Below, one piece after another: positions 63,399-64,000 of a stretch of DNA of 64,000 bases; positions within the stretch are counted from its first letter, which is position 1, and every line of letters starts with the position of its first letter. The notes under the pieces were generated by a model that saw only the letters and a program-made list of their open reading frames with translations, did no database searches and had not been told where the DNA came from. The DNA is taken from positions 124,001 through 188,000 of the forward strand of contig JAOTOM010004301.1 of assembly GCA_034440615.1 (NCBI GenBank), given 5' to 3'. The stretch is from Ashinkailepas kermadecensis. Lineage: Eukaryota > Arthropoda > Thecostraca > Neolepadidae. The translations under genes and the position numbers were made by a program.

Positions 63399-64000
63399 CT
63401 TGTCCAGTGTCTCCTGCAGATCATCGGCGATCTGCCGGAGCAGAGCGCCAGTCTGCCGAATGACATCCTCTTCCACATCGTCGGCGGGCTGGCGGCCGTC
63501 GGCTGCCACCTTCAGTTCGCTCAACCTCTTCATCAGCAGAGCTTCGAACTCGGCCGACACGCGGTGTACTTTGTGAGCGAGGCAGCCGTAGACGCCGCGC
63601 ATAGTGGCGCTGTCCGTGTATGCCCTCGGACGGACTCGCTCCTTGTCTGGCATGGGCCTGCCGGCTGATCGGGCAGAAGCGCCGGCCGAGGAGGTGGCCG
63701 GCCGGCAGCCGCACGGACGGCCGGCCTGGGTTGCCAGGGACGGCTCGGCCGCCGTATTGCCGGTCAGGCTGCTCTGGACGAGGTCAGGCAGAGGCTTGCC
63801 CGAGCTCTGCACCTCGTCCACCTGCACAGATGCGTCTGAAACCAGACAGACGCGCACGTTACCGCCAGTATCCACTGGGAACGGTGGGCCAACACTGGTA
63901 AGGTTGTGCCCGCTGTCCTCTACTCGTGTTATCCGCTCCATTTGATACAGTTCACCATTAGCTTTGTGTCCTAGACCAAGTTCATAGGTGGACCCAAAAA
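63399..64000 (-). CDS. Candidate exon, continues beyond the window; possible receptor cytoplasmic loop
   Basis: On the minus strand the frame is open from the window edge (first codons FGSTYELGLGHKANGELYQM) to a strong donor, AAG|GTAGGC at 63399/63398: about 200 codons with GC-biased third positions. The first half is Ser/Pro/Gly-rich and low in structure. The second half is helical: YGCLAHKVHRVSAEFEALLM, KRLSELKVAADG, acidic DDVEED, then an amphipathic ALLRQIADDLQETLDK. A basic, variable loop ending in an amphipathic L-x2-I-x-D-x-L helix before a final membrane segment is how the M3-M4 loop of nicotinic-type Cys-loop receptors is built. The same helix also fits a BH3 pattern (L-x3-I-A-D-D). 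The preceding exons would lie beyond 64000. Confidence 0.45.

Overview
This is a 64 kb piece of a eukaryotic, almost certainly invertebrate animal, genome. The evidence is a piggyBac-type transposase, a mariner with TA target sites, a CR1-type LINE fragment, a tRNA-derived SINE, a hAT-type deletion element, splice-like exon borders, very long AT/CT/CA microsatellites and many minisatellites. No bacterial-style gene runs are present. The density of AT and CT microsatellites recalls crustaceans, but I cannot name the species from the sequence. By my estimate a fifth to a quarter of the window is tandem repeat.

Layout, left to right. 1-3990 is one large minisatellite whose unit shifts from 33 to 30 bp. 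4.0-13.3 kb is mostly single-copy DNA with a foldback MITE (5.14-5.41 kb), GTGTCC-type arrays (5.74-6.5 kb) and a long CT tract. 13.6-14.4 kb is an internally deleted mariner. 15.3-20.2 kb carries four minisatellites, two of them rich in CGTCA/TGACGTCA motifs. 23.9-28.6 kb holds a zinc-finger-like frame, other decayed frames and a frameshifted piggyBac transposase with a recognisable right end. 31.0-35.8 kb is a large inverted duplication; one arm contains a 532 bp hAT-like insertion and the other arm preserves the empty site. 35.9-37.5 kb is a 5'-truncated CR1-like LINE with an AT microsatellite grown inside its reverse transcriptase. 38.4-39.5 and 46.9-51.5 kb are further minisatellites. 51.8-52.1 kb is a second copy of the foldback MITE.

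The right end (59.8-64.0 kb, minus strand) holds the only candidate host gene. A long open exon runs in from beyond the window edge, ends at a good splice donor at 63398/63399, and can be joined in phase to a 3'-terminal exon at 59857-60000. The joined product would have an amphipathic helix, an Asp-rich linker and a C-terminal hydrophobic segment. The best guess is the M3-M4 loop and M4 of a pentameric ligand-gated ion channel; a BCL-2-like C-terminus is the alternative. The intervening 3.4 kb would be an intron containing a SINE and an 18/36 bp minisatellite.

Most long open frames in the window are by-products of repeat units that lack stop codons, and they are not called as genes. No complete protein-coding gene, rRNA, functional tRNA or CRISPR array was found.
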